A model generated the notes under the pieces. It searched no databases. It saw only the letters and a list, made by a program, of their open reading frames with translations, and had not been told where the DNA came from. A stretch of DNA of 64,000 nt. Origin: Oceanihabitans iliipiscarium. GTDB lineage: Bacteria > Bacteroidota > Bacteroidia > Flavobacteriales > Flavobacteriaceae. The position numbers and the translations under genes are program-made. This document shows, one piece after another, positions 42,914 to 50,094 of this stretch. Each line of letters opens with the position of its first letter. Positions within the stretch are counted from its first letter, which is position 1. Location: contig NZ_JBHUOV010000001.1 in NCBI RefSeq assembly GCF_042686125.1, positions 1,302,001 to 1,366,000 of the forward strand. Reading direction: 5' to 3'.

Positions 42914-43831
42914 TTAATTTATTAAATTCTTGTAAGTTAGTCTGTTTTCAATATTTGAAAGAAGTAAGTTAAACCTTTCGTTTTCTGTTCCTTGACGTGT
43001 ATTGTATCTAAATACAAATTCATCTACATAGAAGTGTAAGTGTTTTCTTGAAGTAAAATGGTAGATTCCATATATACCTCTTTTTAATATTGCCCAGAAG
43101 CTTTCAATAGTATTTGTTGTAACTCGACCTCTAACATATTCGCCTTTATTATGCCTTACTGTTTGGTGGTCGTAAACTCTTTGTAATTTATTATATGCTT
43201 TTAATTCATCAGTATAAATCGTAGCATCAAATGCTATGTTATTAAGGATTGGTGGTAACAAAGAATGCTCAGTAGAGTTTCCAACGTGTTTAGCTACTAA
43301 TTTTCCATCACGCTGAACCATTCCTAAAACCGTTGATTTTCTAAATCTATCTTTAGTTTCAAAAGTCTTATCTTTTCTAATTGCAGCACGCCTGTTTTTA
43401 GCCTTACCACCTATATAAGTTTCATCAATTTCTACTTCGCCTTGTAATTGGTCGTTATCTTCTAAACCAAAGCAGTTTCTAATACGTTGTAACATAAACC
43501 AAGCTGATTTTTGAGTTATGTTTAAATCTCTACCTAATTGATGCGAAGAGATACCTTTTTTATGCGAAGTCACTAACCAAATACCAACAAACCAAGTTTG
43601 TAAATTTATTTTAGTATTGTCAAATATAGTGTTAGTCTTTACATTGAAGTACTTTCCTGTCTCTTTACACTTATACTTATTGCCTTTGCAGTTATACACT
43701 TTAGAATTTGGATCAAAAGGGCTTACAACGTTACCATTCCAACGTAGTATCTCTAAATGTTCTATGCAATCCTGTTCAGTAGGAAAGGCTTTAATAAGGT
43801 CTAAAATTGATTTTACTTCTTTGTTAAACAT
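42914..43831 (-). CDS. IS1595-family transposase
   Basis: A 305-residue DDE transposase of the IS1595 (ISXO2-like) family. The N-terminal part has an altered zinc-ribbon region (YNCKGNKYKCKETGKYFNVK). The catalytic core shows EIDETYIGGKAKN (first Asp), IYTDELKAYNKL (second Asp) and NTIESFWAILKRGIYGIYHF (Glu). The C-terminus (FRYNTRQGTENERFNLLLSN) is typical. Length is normal and no frameshift is seen, so it is probably active or recently active. Clear terminal inverted repeats and target-site duplications could not be assigned by eye; AGTGT words occur on both flanks. Confidence 0.92.
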   Translation of the reverse strand: MFNKEVKSILDLIKAFPTEQDCIEHLEILRWNGNVVSPFDPNSKVYNCKGNKYKCKETGKYFNVKTNTIFDNTKINLQTWFVGIWLVTSHKKGISSHQLGRDLNITQKSAWFMLQRIRNCFGLEDNDQLQGEVEIDETYIGGKAKNRRAAIRKDKTFETKDRFRKSTVLGMVQRDGKLVAKHVGNSTEHSLLPPILNNIAFDATIYTDELKAYNKLQRVYDHQTVRHNKGEYVRGRVTTNTIESFWAILKRGIYGIYHFTSRKHLHFYVDEFVFRYNTRQGTENERFNLLLSNIENRLTYKNLIN

Positions 43832-43868
43832 AACTGTTGTAATTAGTTATGTAAATATAAGTAGTTTA

Positions 43869-43897
43869 TTACACTAATGCAAATTTATTTAGTGTAA
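43869..43897. repeat. 9-bp perfect inverted repeat upstream of the transposase
   Basis: TTACACTAA (43869-43877) and TTAGTGTAA (43889-43897) are exact reverse complements separated by 11 bases. The site lies 38 bases before the transposase ATG, so it may be an operator or part of the element's end. No T tract follows, so it is not a terminator. Confidence 0.7.
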
Positions 43898-43940
43898 AGT
43901 TGTATATTAATCCGTAAAGTTTTTAATATCAAAATAAACT

Positions 43941-43957
43941 TTGGCACGATGATTGAA
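43941..43957 (+). promoter_or_regulatory. Sigma-54-like promoter (TTGGCACG-N4-TTGAA)
   Basis: TTGGCACGATGATTGAA matches the -24/-12 consensus TTGGCACG-N4-TTGCA, with GG and the -12 G exactly 10 bases apart and only the -12 C replaced by A. The start site is expected about 43967-43968, one base before the 5' arm of a stem-loop RNA. No plus-strand protein gene lies downstream until 45497. Confidence 0.6.
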
Positions 43958-43967
43958 TAGTATATAA

Positions 43968-44078
43968 CAGTTACTACAATAAAGCTTTTTAAAGTGTGGT
44001 TACTTTTAATAAAAGTGTAGTAACTAATTTTTGGTTGGTTAGTTAAGAAAAGCGTCTTTTTAGACGCTTTTCTTTTTT
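43968..44078 (+). ncRNA. Candidate structured small RNA, sigma-54 linked
   Basis: The predicted transcript of about 110 bases folds as nested hairpins: AGTTACTACA (43969-43978) pairs with TGTAGTAACT (44016-44025), enclosing AAAGT-GTGGTT-ACTTT (43991-44006). A U-rich linker then leads to a 12-bp intrinsic terminator (44046-44073) and T tract. The outer stem begins at the predicted sigma-54 start site. No ORF is present. It lies between the transposase and a convergent hydrolase gene. The function is unknown; it could be a trans-acting regulatory RNA. Confidence 0.6.
44046..44078 (+). terminator. 12-bp bidirectional terminator
   Basis: AGAAAAGCGTCT and AGACGCTTTTCT are perfect reverse complements around a TTTT loop, with a T tract on the plus strand and an A-rich approach giving T's on the minus strand. 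It ends the candidate RNA and probably the hydrolase gene at 44098-45021. Confidence 0.92.
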
Positions 44079-44097
44079 AGTATATGTTGTGTTTTTT

Positions 44098-45021
44098 TTA
44101 TTTTATGAAATTAACAATGCGTTCTATGACTTCAGGGTTTATTTTTCTGAAAGCTTCATTATATGATTTTGAATTTTCTAAATCATCACCTTCGATAGTA
44201 AAAAGAATATGGTTCATATTTTCTATAATAACTAATTCTGCATTATTTGACGCTTCTTTTAACAGATTAGCTTCAGCGACACTTACTTGTAAATCTTTTG
44301 TTCCATTAATTAGTAGAATAGGCATATCAAGCTCTTTAATTAAACTCTGCGGATTGTATTTCATCCAGTTACTCATAAAGGGTTGAATAGAAACATCAAA
44401 AATTGAAGCAAGTGCAGGAGGAAAATCTGTTGTTGTTTTATGCTGTTTTAAGATGTCAAAAACTTTTTTTGAATCTTCAGTATACATTGGTGCTGTTTTT
44501 TCTATTTGTTCTAGTATAACGGCATCAATAGATTGACCAGCACCTGCTAACGAGATAAAACCATTAGCTCTAGCTTTAGCAGCTAACATTCCTACTAAAC
44601 TCCCTTGACTATGTCCAATAATATATATTTTGGAAAAGCTGTTTTTTTCTTTGAAATGGTCAATTATTGAAATTGCATCAGTGACAAAATCATCAAACAT
44701 CATGTTTTTGTCTACTTTACCCTTTCGTATTTGTTTGACAATACGCTTATCATACCTAAACGTAGCTATTCCTTGATTTGATAAGCCTTCTGCTAATTTT
44801 TTAAGGGAATTGTTTTTTAAAAAATTTTGATTTCCATCTCTATTAGTAGGGCCAGAACCAGCTATAATTATAGCTAGAACCGACTTAGAATGATCAAGAG
44901 GAGTTAATAACGTACCATCAATTAAATCATTAATAGCGATTTCTTCTGAACTAAAAACCTTGTCTTGTGCACAGACAGAAAGACTAAATAAGAAAGTAAT
45001 AATTATAAATTTAAGCTTCAT
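44098..45021 (-). CDS. Exported alpha/beta hydrolase
   Basis: About 307 residues with a signal peptide (MKLKFIIITFLFSLSVCAQ). The alpha/beta-hydrolase fold shows the oxyanion strand IIIAGSGPTNRDGN, IATFRYDKR, the nucleophile elbow IGHSQGSLVGM (Ser), the acid in ILLINGTKDLQV (Asp) and the catalytic His in NMNHILF. This layout resembles serine aminopeptidase / dienelactone-hydrolase-like periplasmic esterases; the substrate is unknown. The start at 45021 is preferred because the upstream extension would precede the signal peptide. Confidence 0.88.
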   Translation of the reverse strand: MKLKFIIITFLFSLSVCAQDKVFSSEEIAINDLIDGTLLTPLDHSKSVLAIIIAGSGPTNRDGNQNFLKNNSLKKLAEGLSNQGIATFRYDKRIVKQIRKGKVDKNMMFDDFVTDAISIIDHFKEKNSFSKIYIIGHSQGSLVGMLAAKARANGFISLAGAGQSIDAVILEQIEKTAPMYTEDSKKVFDILKQHKTTTDFPPALASIFDVSIQPFMSNWMKYNPQSLIKELDMPILLINGTKDLQVSVAEANLLKEASNNAELVIIENMNHILFTIEGDDLENSKSYNEAFRKINPEVIERIVNFIK

Positions 45022-45135
45022 ATAATTTATTTTTATTATAAAGTTAATCAAACAAAATGCCAACCCATTATTTACGTAAAATTAGATTATTTAAATTTTA
45101 TAAAGATCATTTAAAGGCTGTTTTTTTATGTTAAT

Positions 45136-45204
45136 AAACGTGCATTTCATCGATAATATTGATTATTTTGACTTTAAATGTTAAAAAAACGTGCATTTCA
45201 TCGA
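45136..45204. promoter_or_regulatory. Two 18-bp direct repeats 51 bp apart (probable operator sites)
   Basis: AAACGTGCATTTCATCGA occurs exactly at 45136-45153 and 45187-45204, and the similarity extends upstream through ATGTTAA. The 51-bp spacing is close to five helical turns, placing both on the same DNA face, as for a dimeric regulator. I recall similar CATTTCATCGA words near LytTR-type regulators in flavobacteria, but that link is unproven. Confidence 0.65.
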
Positions 45205-45295
45205 AAATAAATACACTTAAACGTTATTTTTCAAATATAATTTTACATTTGAAGTGTACTAGAAATTTACTTTTTAGTTCAATGGATTAATTAAT

Positions 45296-45395
45296 TAATA
45301 TTTGCATTATGTTGATGATACTAGAGACCCTAAATCTGACCCATAATAAAAATGCAAATTATAAGAACCGAGGTTGAGGGACCTCGGTTTTTTTT
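45296..45395 (+). ncRNA. Candidate small RNA with intrinsic terminator
   Basis: ATTTGCAT (45300-45307) and ATGCAAAT (45352-45359) form a perfect 8-bp stem, followed by a strong terminator. No ORF of any size spans it. The 5' end is uncertain: a weak -7-like AATATTTG overlaps the 5' arm, while TACATTTG at 45244-45251 could start a longer RNA. Confidence 0.45.
45366..45395 (+). terminator. Intrinsic terminator not attached to a protein gene
   Basis: A perfect 9-bp stem (AACCGAGGT / ACCTCGGTT) with TGAGGG loop runs into eight T's. The nearest upstream plus-strand protein gene is the small conserved protein ending at 36720, so it must end an RNA transcribed from this region. Confidence 0.88.
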
Positions 45396-45496
45396 ATGTT
45401 ATAATTTCACATTTTATATGTTAATGCTTATTTGATTAACGGTAACTTTATCAGATAATTATATTTTTCTCTAAATTAGCATTTAAAGAACTCACA

Positions 45497-46162
45497 ATGA
45501 AATTTAAGAATTTGCTTTTATTGTTCCTGATGCATTTAACAGCATTTGCTCAGCTACCTGACGGATTTGTGTACGTTGAGGATGAGATTTTAGATATTCA
45601 ATTGGAAATGCGTTACTGTTTGAATAATAATTTCGTTGGTCAACCTATTGATGGATATCATGCTGAAGTTTGTATTTTAACTAAAGAAGCCACTCATGCT
45701 TTAAAAAAGGTTCAAGAGGCCCTGAAAAAACAAAACTTAGGGCTTAAAATTTTTGATGCTTACAGACCACAACGTGCAGTAAATCATTTTTCTAAATGGG
45801 CCAAGAATGTGAATGACACCTTAATGAAACAAGAATTCTATCCTGAAGTTGATAAGCGTAATTTGTTTAATGAAGGTTATATTGCTTCGCGTTCTAGACA
45901 TAGTAGTGGAAGTACGCTAGATCTAACTATAGTTGATTTATTAACAGGAGAAGAGCTTGATATGGGAACACCTTACGATTATTTTGGAAAAGCTTCTTGG
46001 TTGTTACATGAGGCGTTAACTGAAACTCAAAAGTCCAATAGAATGTTGCTACACAACACCATGATTAAATTTGGGTTTAGGCATTATCCCCAAGAGTGGT
46101 GGCACTTTACATTGCGAGGAGAACCTTTTAAAAATCAATATTTTGATTTTCCTGTAGAGTAA
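45497..46162 (+). CDS. D-alanyl-D-alanine dipeptidase, VanX/DdpX-like (M15D)
   Basis: A 221-residue zinc peptidase with a signal peptide (MKFKNLLLLFLMHLTAFAQ), so it acts in the periplasm. Motifs: the zinc and catalytic pattern SRHSSGSTLDLTIVD (His and Asp ligands), then the conserved EWWHF with catalytic Glu and third zinc His, and FDAYRPQRAV. The family cleaves D-Ala-D-Ala. In Gram-negative bacteria such enzymes recycle peptidoglycan dipeptide rather than give vancomycin resistance, and no vanH/vanA gene is nearby. Its stop codon abuts that of the convergent gene at 46163. Confidence 0.93.
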   Translation: MKFKNLLLLFLMHLTAFAQLPDGFVYVEDEILDIQLEMRYCLNNNFVGQPIDGYHAEVCILTKEATHALKKVQEALKKQNLGLKIFDAYRPQRAVNHFSKWAKNVNDTLMKQEFYPEVDKRNLFNEGYIASRSRHSSGSTLDLTIVDLLTGEELDMGTPYDYFGKASWLLHEALTETQKSNRMLLHNTMIKFGFRHYPQEWWHFTLRGEPFKNQYFDFPVE

Positions 46163-47149
46163 TTATTCTTCTTCTTTGTAGACCTGTAAGCCTAAGCCAA
46201 TACCATAATTATTTAAACCAGCTTTTAATAAATTAGAGTTGTCTATATTTTTTTCGTCAAACAAAACCCATTGATTATTATTTAAAAAGATGCGTTTTAC
46301 ATAGGTTTTTGGCGTATCAATGGCATCAGTAAATGGAAGTAAAGGTCTAAATGTGGTTGAAATCTTAACAATACCTTGTTTCGTTTTTATTTCTCTGTAT
46401 TTTTTATTGGGTAATAATTTGCCAGTTTTATCTGTATAACCTAAAACTTGAAGTGATACAAATAGGCCTTCCTTTGGTATAAAAATGTCAGAGTTAGATA
46501 CATCTAGTTCAAAAACACTTTCACTCGCTTCAGTAACTCGAAAAACAATTTCATCATAAGTAATAACATCACCAGGAAGTCCATTATTGTTTTCATAAAA
46601 ATGAACTCTAAATAAAGTCGAAAACGGAATTTTATTAGAGGTCTTTGTTTTGCGTTTACTCCAATCTTTGGCTTCAACCTTAATAGGAAGAAACAAGGTG
46701 CTTATTTTTTTTGCTTTTGAAGGATTTTCGTTATTGAAAAATACAGCAATTTCACTCTCTATAGTTGGTAACCAGCACTTATAATAATCGTCATGTAACG
46801 TAGGTTTTAATTTTTCAACTTTAGATTTCCCTTTAGGTTTAAATCTTAATAATACTTCATCTAAAGCATCTTGAAATGGAGTTAATTCTATTTCTTTTGA
46901 AAGGTTTTCAGTAGGAATATCAAGACTTTTATAGCCTAAAGCCGAAATGTAAATAGTATCAATATCTGAATATAGTTTTTTTGTAAAAATAAACTGACCT
47001 TCATCATCTGCAAAGATGCCATTTCCATTTCCAAATGAAATTGTGGCATAAGAAACGGGTTCACCATTCTTTTGATCTAGAATTGTAGTTTGACTAAAAA
47101 TACTAAGACTCGTAAAAAGTAGGATTATAAATCCAATATAAAGCTTCAT
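46163..47149 (-). CDS. Exported protein with carboxypeptidase-like regulatory domain
   Basis: A 328-residue protein with signal peptide (LLFTSLSIFSQ). Residues about 20-90 form a CarboxypepD_reg-like beta-sandwich (TTILDQKNGEPVSYATISF, GIFADDEGQFIF, DTIYISALGYKSLDIP), typical of Bacteroidota surface and TonB-linked proteins. The remaining about 230 residues match no family I know; they are beta-rich. Function unknown. Its stop is directly adjacent to the stop of the dipeptidase gene. Confidence 0.78.
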   Translation of the reverse strand: MKLYIGFIILLFTSLSIFSQTTILDQKNGEPVSYATISFGNGNGIFADDEGQFIFTKKLYSDIDTIYISALGYKSLDIPTENLSKEIELTPFQDALDEVLLRFKPKGKSKVEKLKPTLHDDYYKCWLPTIESEIAVFFNNENPSKAKKISTLFLPIKVEAKDWSKRKTKTSNKIPFSTLFRVHFYENNNGLPGDVITYDEIVFRVTEASESVFELDVSNSDIFIPKEGLFVSLQVLGYTDKTGKLLPNKKYREIKTKQGIVKISTTFRPLLPFTDAIDTPKTYVKRIFLNNNQWVLFDEKNIDNSNLLKAGLNNYGIGLGLQVYKEEE

Positions 47150-47194
47150 TAATAATGAAATTTAATGTTTGAATGCTAAAGATACATTATTAAA

Positions 47195-47228
47195 TAAAAA
47201 AAACTGCTAATGATGAGTTAGCAGTTTT
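47195..47228 (-). terminator. Terminator of the DUF6249 gene
   Basis: An 11-bp stem (AAAACTGCTAA / TTAGCAGTTTT) with a 7-nt loop and a run of T on the minus strand lies after the stop at 47252. Confidence 0.88.
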
Positions 47229-47251
47229 AATGATTGATTGGTTGTTAAGTG

Positions 47252-47599
47252 CTATTCCTTGTCTAAATCTTTGGTCATTTTAAAGCCGATGAATAGTCCA
47301 ATTCCAGCCATAAAGAAAATGGTAGCAGGGTAAACAGCTTCTTCATCTAAACTGGTATAGCTGTCTAATAAAGAGGCTATAAAAACACCAATTCCAATTC
47401 CCATTAATAATAAGGCTGCATTTAGTATTAGCACTTTCCAGATAGGAGCTGTATGGCCTTTTCCCTTCATGAAAATACTAGCGTCAGCACCTTTTTCAAT
47501 AAGGGCTAAGCGTTCTTTATTGCGTGTTGAGAAGTATAAATAAAATACTCCAAAGATTGCACCAAATATAATTGGTATAATTATTAATTCTGATCCCAT
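47252..47599 (-). CDS. DUF6249 family small membrane protein
   Basis: A 115-residue protein with three hydrophobic segments (LIIIPIIFGAIFGVFYLYF, VLILNAALLLMGIGIGVFIASL, ATIFFMAGIGLFIGF) and the motif RNKERLALIEKGAD between the first two, characteristic of the DUF6249 family. Function unknown. It is divergently placed from the ECF sigma factor gene; in flavobacteria this pairing is frequent, suggesting that the sigma factor controls it, but no evidence beyond position exists here. Confidence 0.82.
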   Translation of the reverse strand: MGSELIIIPIIFGAIFGVFYLYFSTRNKERLALIEKGADASIFMKGKGHTAPIWKVLILNAALLLMGIGIGVFIASLLDSYTSLDEEAVYPATIFFMAGIGLFIGFKMTKDLDKE

Positions 47600-47665
47600 A
47601 ATTGTTAGTTTTTAATTGATTATTTTTAATGTGTTCTTAGCTTAAGACGATAACTTTTAAATGAT

Positions 47666-47708
47666 GGTTACAACTTTTCCAAAATATTTTCTTTTCTCGT
47701 TTGTAACC
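47666..47708. repeat. 8-bp inverted repeat GGTTACAA / TTGTAACC upstream of the sigma factor
   Basis: GGTTACAA at 47666-47673 and TTGTAACC at 47701-47708 are exact reverse complements, 27 bases apart. The right arm contains the putative -35 element of the sigma factor promoter. Confidence 0.6.
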
Positions 47709-47728
47709 AAGCCTAATGATTGGTCGTC
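47703..47728 (+). promoter_or_regulatory. ECF-type promoter GTAACC-N16-CGTC before the sigma factor
   Basis: GTAACC (47703-47708) and CGTC (47725-47728) are 16 bases apart, which resembles the AAC...CGTC promoters of many ECF sigma factors that activate their own gene. The start site would lie a few bases before the ATG at 47739. Confidence 0.45.
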
Positions 47729-47738
47729 AAATGCACAA

Positions 47739-48329
47739 ATGACCACCAACAGCGACCAAATATTAATTCATAGGATAATGAATGGCGATACACAAGTATT
47801 CGCTGTATTGGTTGATCGTTATAAGGATTTAGTATTTACTCTAGCGTTGAGAATGATGAAAAATAGGGAAGAAGCTGAGGAAGTGTCTCAAGATACTTTT
47901 ATAAAAGTTTTTAAATCATTAAAAAAATTTAAAGGCGACTCTAAGTTTTCAACGTGGATTTATCGCATTGCTTATAACACGAGTTTAGATCGATTAAAAA
48001 GTCATAAACGTAAGCAGCAAACCGTTGAAATTAATGAATTTACAGAACATCAAGTCAAAACCATAGATGATGCTTTAAACATGATGGAAGTACAAGAACG
48101 TCAGCAAGCAATTCAAGACTGTTTGCAATTATTGCCATCTGAAGATTGTGCTTTATTAACCTTATATTATTTTGAAGAATTATCGTTAGAGGAAATATCT
48201 AAAGTGGTTAATTTGAAAGCAAACAATGTAAAAGTGAAATTATTTAGAAGCCGTAAAAAGCTGGCCGAAATTTTAAGAGTAAAGTTAGAACCAGAAATAA
48301 TAGAGAGTTATGAAAGCACACGAAGATAA
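47739..48329 (+). CDS. RNA polymerase ECF sigma factor
   Basis: A cytoplasmic sigma-70 family protein of the small ECF type, containing region 2 (VFAVLVDRYKDLVFTLALRMM, EEVSQDTFIKVFKSLKKFKGD, FSTWIYRIAYNTSLDRLKS) and region 4 (LLPSEDCALLTLYYFEELSLEEISKV, NNVKVKLFRSRKKL). The start at 47739 (MTTNSDQILI) is chosen: the upstream reading from 47661 would translate the putative promoter and inverted repeat. The next gene overlaps its end by 20 bases and is a probable membrane-bound anti-sigma factor. Confidence 0.93.
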   Translation: MTTNSDQILIHRIMNGDTQVFAVLVDRYKDLVFTLALRMMKNREEAEEVSQDTFIKVFKSLKKFKGDSKFSTWIYRIAYNTSLDRLKSHKRKQQTVEINEFTEHQVKTIDDALNMMEVQERQQAIQDCLQLLPSEDCALLTLYYFEELSLEEISKVVNLKANNVKVKLFRSRKKLAEILRVKLEPEIIESYESTRR

Positions 48330-48723
48330 AGCAATAGAACGATTAGTGAGAAAAGTGATGCAAGACACTGAATTAAAATCACCATCAGAAGATTTTACAA
48401 GTCAGATAATGTCTCAAATTGAAGCTATAGAATCTAATACGATTACAACATACAAACCTTTGATTTCTAAGCGTGTTTGGAGTGTTATTGGTTTTGCTAT
48501 TTTGGCGATTAGTGTTTATTTGTTTATAATAACACCTTCTAATGAAACAAGCTGGTTTAGTCATGTTAATTTTGAAAGCCTAACTAATAATAGTATTATA
48601 CATACTGTTTCTAGTTTTAAAATGTCAAAAACATTAATGTATGCCCTTGTCTTTTTGTCAATAATGATTTGTGTGCAGATTCCTTTATTAAAAAATCATT
48701 TTGATAAACGATTTGAAGTTTAG
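48310..48723 (+). CDS. Putative anti-sigma factor (membrane protein)
   Basis: A 137-residue protein with a soluble acidic/basic N-terminus of about 55 residues (AIERLVRKVMQDTELKSPSEDFTSQIM) and two membrane helices (VWSVIGFAILAISVYLFII and LMYALVFLSIMICVQIPLL). No zinc-binding HxxxCxxC motif is present, so it is not a ZAS-type anti-sigma factor. The assignment rests on its 20-base overlap with the ECF sigma gene and its layout. Its stop overlaps the stop of the convergent gene at 48720 by 4 bases. Confidence 0.65.
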   Translation: MKAHEDKAIERLVRKVMQDTELKSPSEDFTSQIMSQIEAIESNTITTYKPLISKRVWSVIGFAILAISVYLFIITPSNETSWFSHVNFESLTNNSIIHTVSSFKMSKTLMYALVFLSIMICVQIPLLKNHFDKRFEV

Positions 48724-50042
48724 TCTAAATAATACCAAAACGGAATTTTCGAGACTTCCCTAGTCGTTGTGTCATTTTTTTCAACAATTAACCTATTAAT
48801 TTCTAGAAGGTGTTTTCCTTCTAGAAGTCTTTTAGTACTTATGTAGGTTTCAAAGCCAAGGTTTCCTTTTTTACTTTTTGAAATGATAAAATTAGAGTCA
48901 AATGATAAAGTGTCAATATTAATTTTATAAATAGCATTGAAAGTCTTTAAATACTCTCTACGTAAGCTATCTCTTTTATTAGTGCTCACCATTTTGTTGC
49001 TAAAGGTAATATCTGATAATAACCCTCTTTTGTCTTTTTCGGGTTCTAAATCAGGGTTAAAATCAAAAATTCTATCTTCAATATTATCATTAAAAGCCAC
49101 AAATATTTTAATAAATGGATCAGTTATAATTTTAGATTGAATAACAACATCTTCAATAAGACCATTATTTACTTCAACTAAATCTTCATAATTATCATTG
49201 TTTGATATAAAATCATTAGACGATGCAGTTTCACTTAAGTAATTAGAATAGTTATAGCGAACAGAAGTCATTAATAAAATAATAAAATAAATAGGGACAA
49301 GGGTGAAACTTAATCGTCTTCCAAATTTATTATCTAAGAAATTATAAACTAGTGGTCGATATAAAAATGATAAAGTTATAAAGCCAAAAACCCAATAAAC
49401 AGGGAAGTAGAGTTTTGATAACCATTTTTTCTTTTTTAAGAACCCTTGCGTTACAAAATCAATAAAACTAATGAGCATGCCAAGAATTATAAAAATCATC
49501 AGTGTAATACCAACACCTTTAGATAACCAAGTAGGTAAATCTTCATTACCAATAATAAAATTGCCTATCAAGCCAATGGCAATTATCGTAAAAGTAATGG
49601 CTAAAACATAAAATATAAGGAGAAAGGAAATGGCAAAAATAATACTACAATAGTTTTCTAAGGTCCCGATATATTTGTCAAAAGACCCTACTTTCTTTTT
49701 GAGGTAATTCGTGAATTTTGCGCTGTAATTTAATTCGTCATATTCAATATCTCCAGAGACATATCTTAAGCCTAGTGCTCCAATCCATAGTCCACGCAAG
49801 AGTACATGAAGTAATAAATTAAAAATAAGAATAGCGCAAGAAATCTGTGCGACTATCGATATCACAAACTTATACATTTGTTGCGTGTTCTTTGATTCAA
49901 GAACGCTTTCTGAAATGGCTGGAAATGCAGTGAAAAGCCCAAAAATGGCAAATCCAGAAATTAGAAGTTCTAATTGCCAGCTTTCTTCTTGAAGTTTTGA
50001 AAGTAGTTTTTTGAATGCTGGATTGTTATAATCTTGACTCAT
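48720..50042 (-). CDS. Multi-spanning membrane protein, function unknown
   Basis: A 440-residue protein. The N-terminal 290 residues contain about seven hydrophobic segments, beginning QLELLISGFAIFGLFTAFPAI, with an amphipathic domain between. The C-terminal about 150 residues are soluble and beta-rich (IFVAFNDNIEDRIFDFNPDLEP, FETYISTKRLLEGKHLLEIN, PFWYYLD), presumably extracytoplasmic. I do not recognise the family. It is monocistronic, and its 3' end overlaps the anti-sigma gene. Confidence 0.7.
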   Translation of the reverse strand: MSQDYNNPAFKKLLSKLQEESWQLELLISGFAIFGLFTAFPAISESVLESKNTQQMYKFVISIVAQISCAILIFNLLLHVLLRGLWIGALGLRYVSGDIEYDELNYSAKFTNYLKKKVGSFDKYIGTLENYCSIIFAISFLLIFYVLAITFTIIAIGLIGNFIIGNEDLPTWLSKGVGITLMIFIILGMLISFIDFVTQGFLKKKKWLSKLYFPVYWVFGFITLSFLYRPLVYNFLDNKFGRRLSFTLVPIYFIILLMTSVRYNYSNYLSETASSNDFISNNDNYEDLVEVNNGLIEDVVIQSKIITDPFIKIFVAFNDNIEDRIFDFNPDLEPEKDKRGLLSDITFSNKMVSTNKRDSLRREYLKTFNAIYKINIDTLSFDSNFIISKSKKGNLGFETYISTKRLLEGKHLLEINRLIVEKNDTTTREVSKIPFWYYLD

Positions 50043-50094
50043 AATGCGTTGATTTCATCAGAAAGATATAACTTTTTTTAGAATTTATAAATGT

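Larger units (their letters stand above)
45022..45496. other. 475-bp gene-free region with regulatory structure
   Basis: No ORF of interest is found between the hydrolase and the dipeptidase. The region holds the hydrolase leader (to about 45120), two long direct repeats (45136-45204), an AT-rich spacer with a possible -7 box TACATTTG at 45244-45251, and a candidate small RNA with terminator (45296-45395). Bases 45396-45496 form the upstream region of the dipeptidase gene, with no clear promoter seen. Confidence 0.7.

Noticed and set aside
45497..46162. Vancomycin-resistance gene cluster suggested by the VanX-like protein
   Set aside because: No vanH, vanA, vanR or vanS genes are adjacent, the host is Gram-negative and the protein has a signal peptide, so peptidoglycan recycling fits better.
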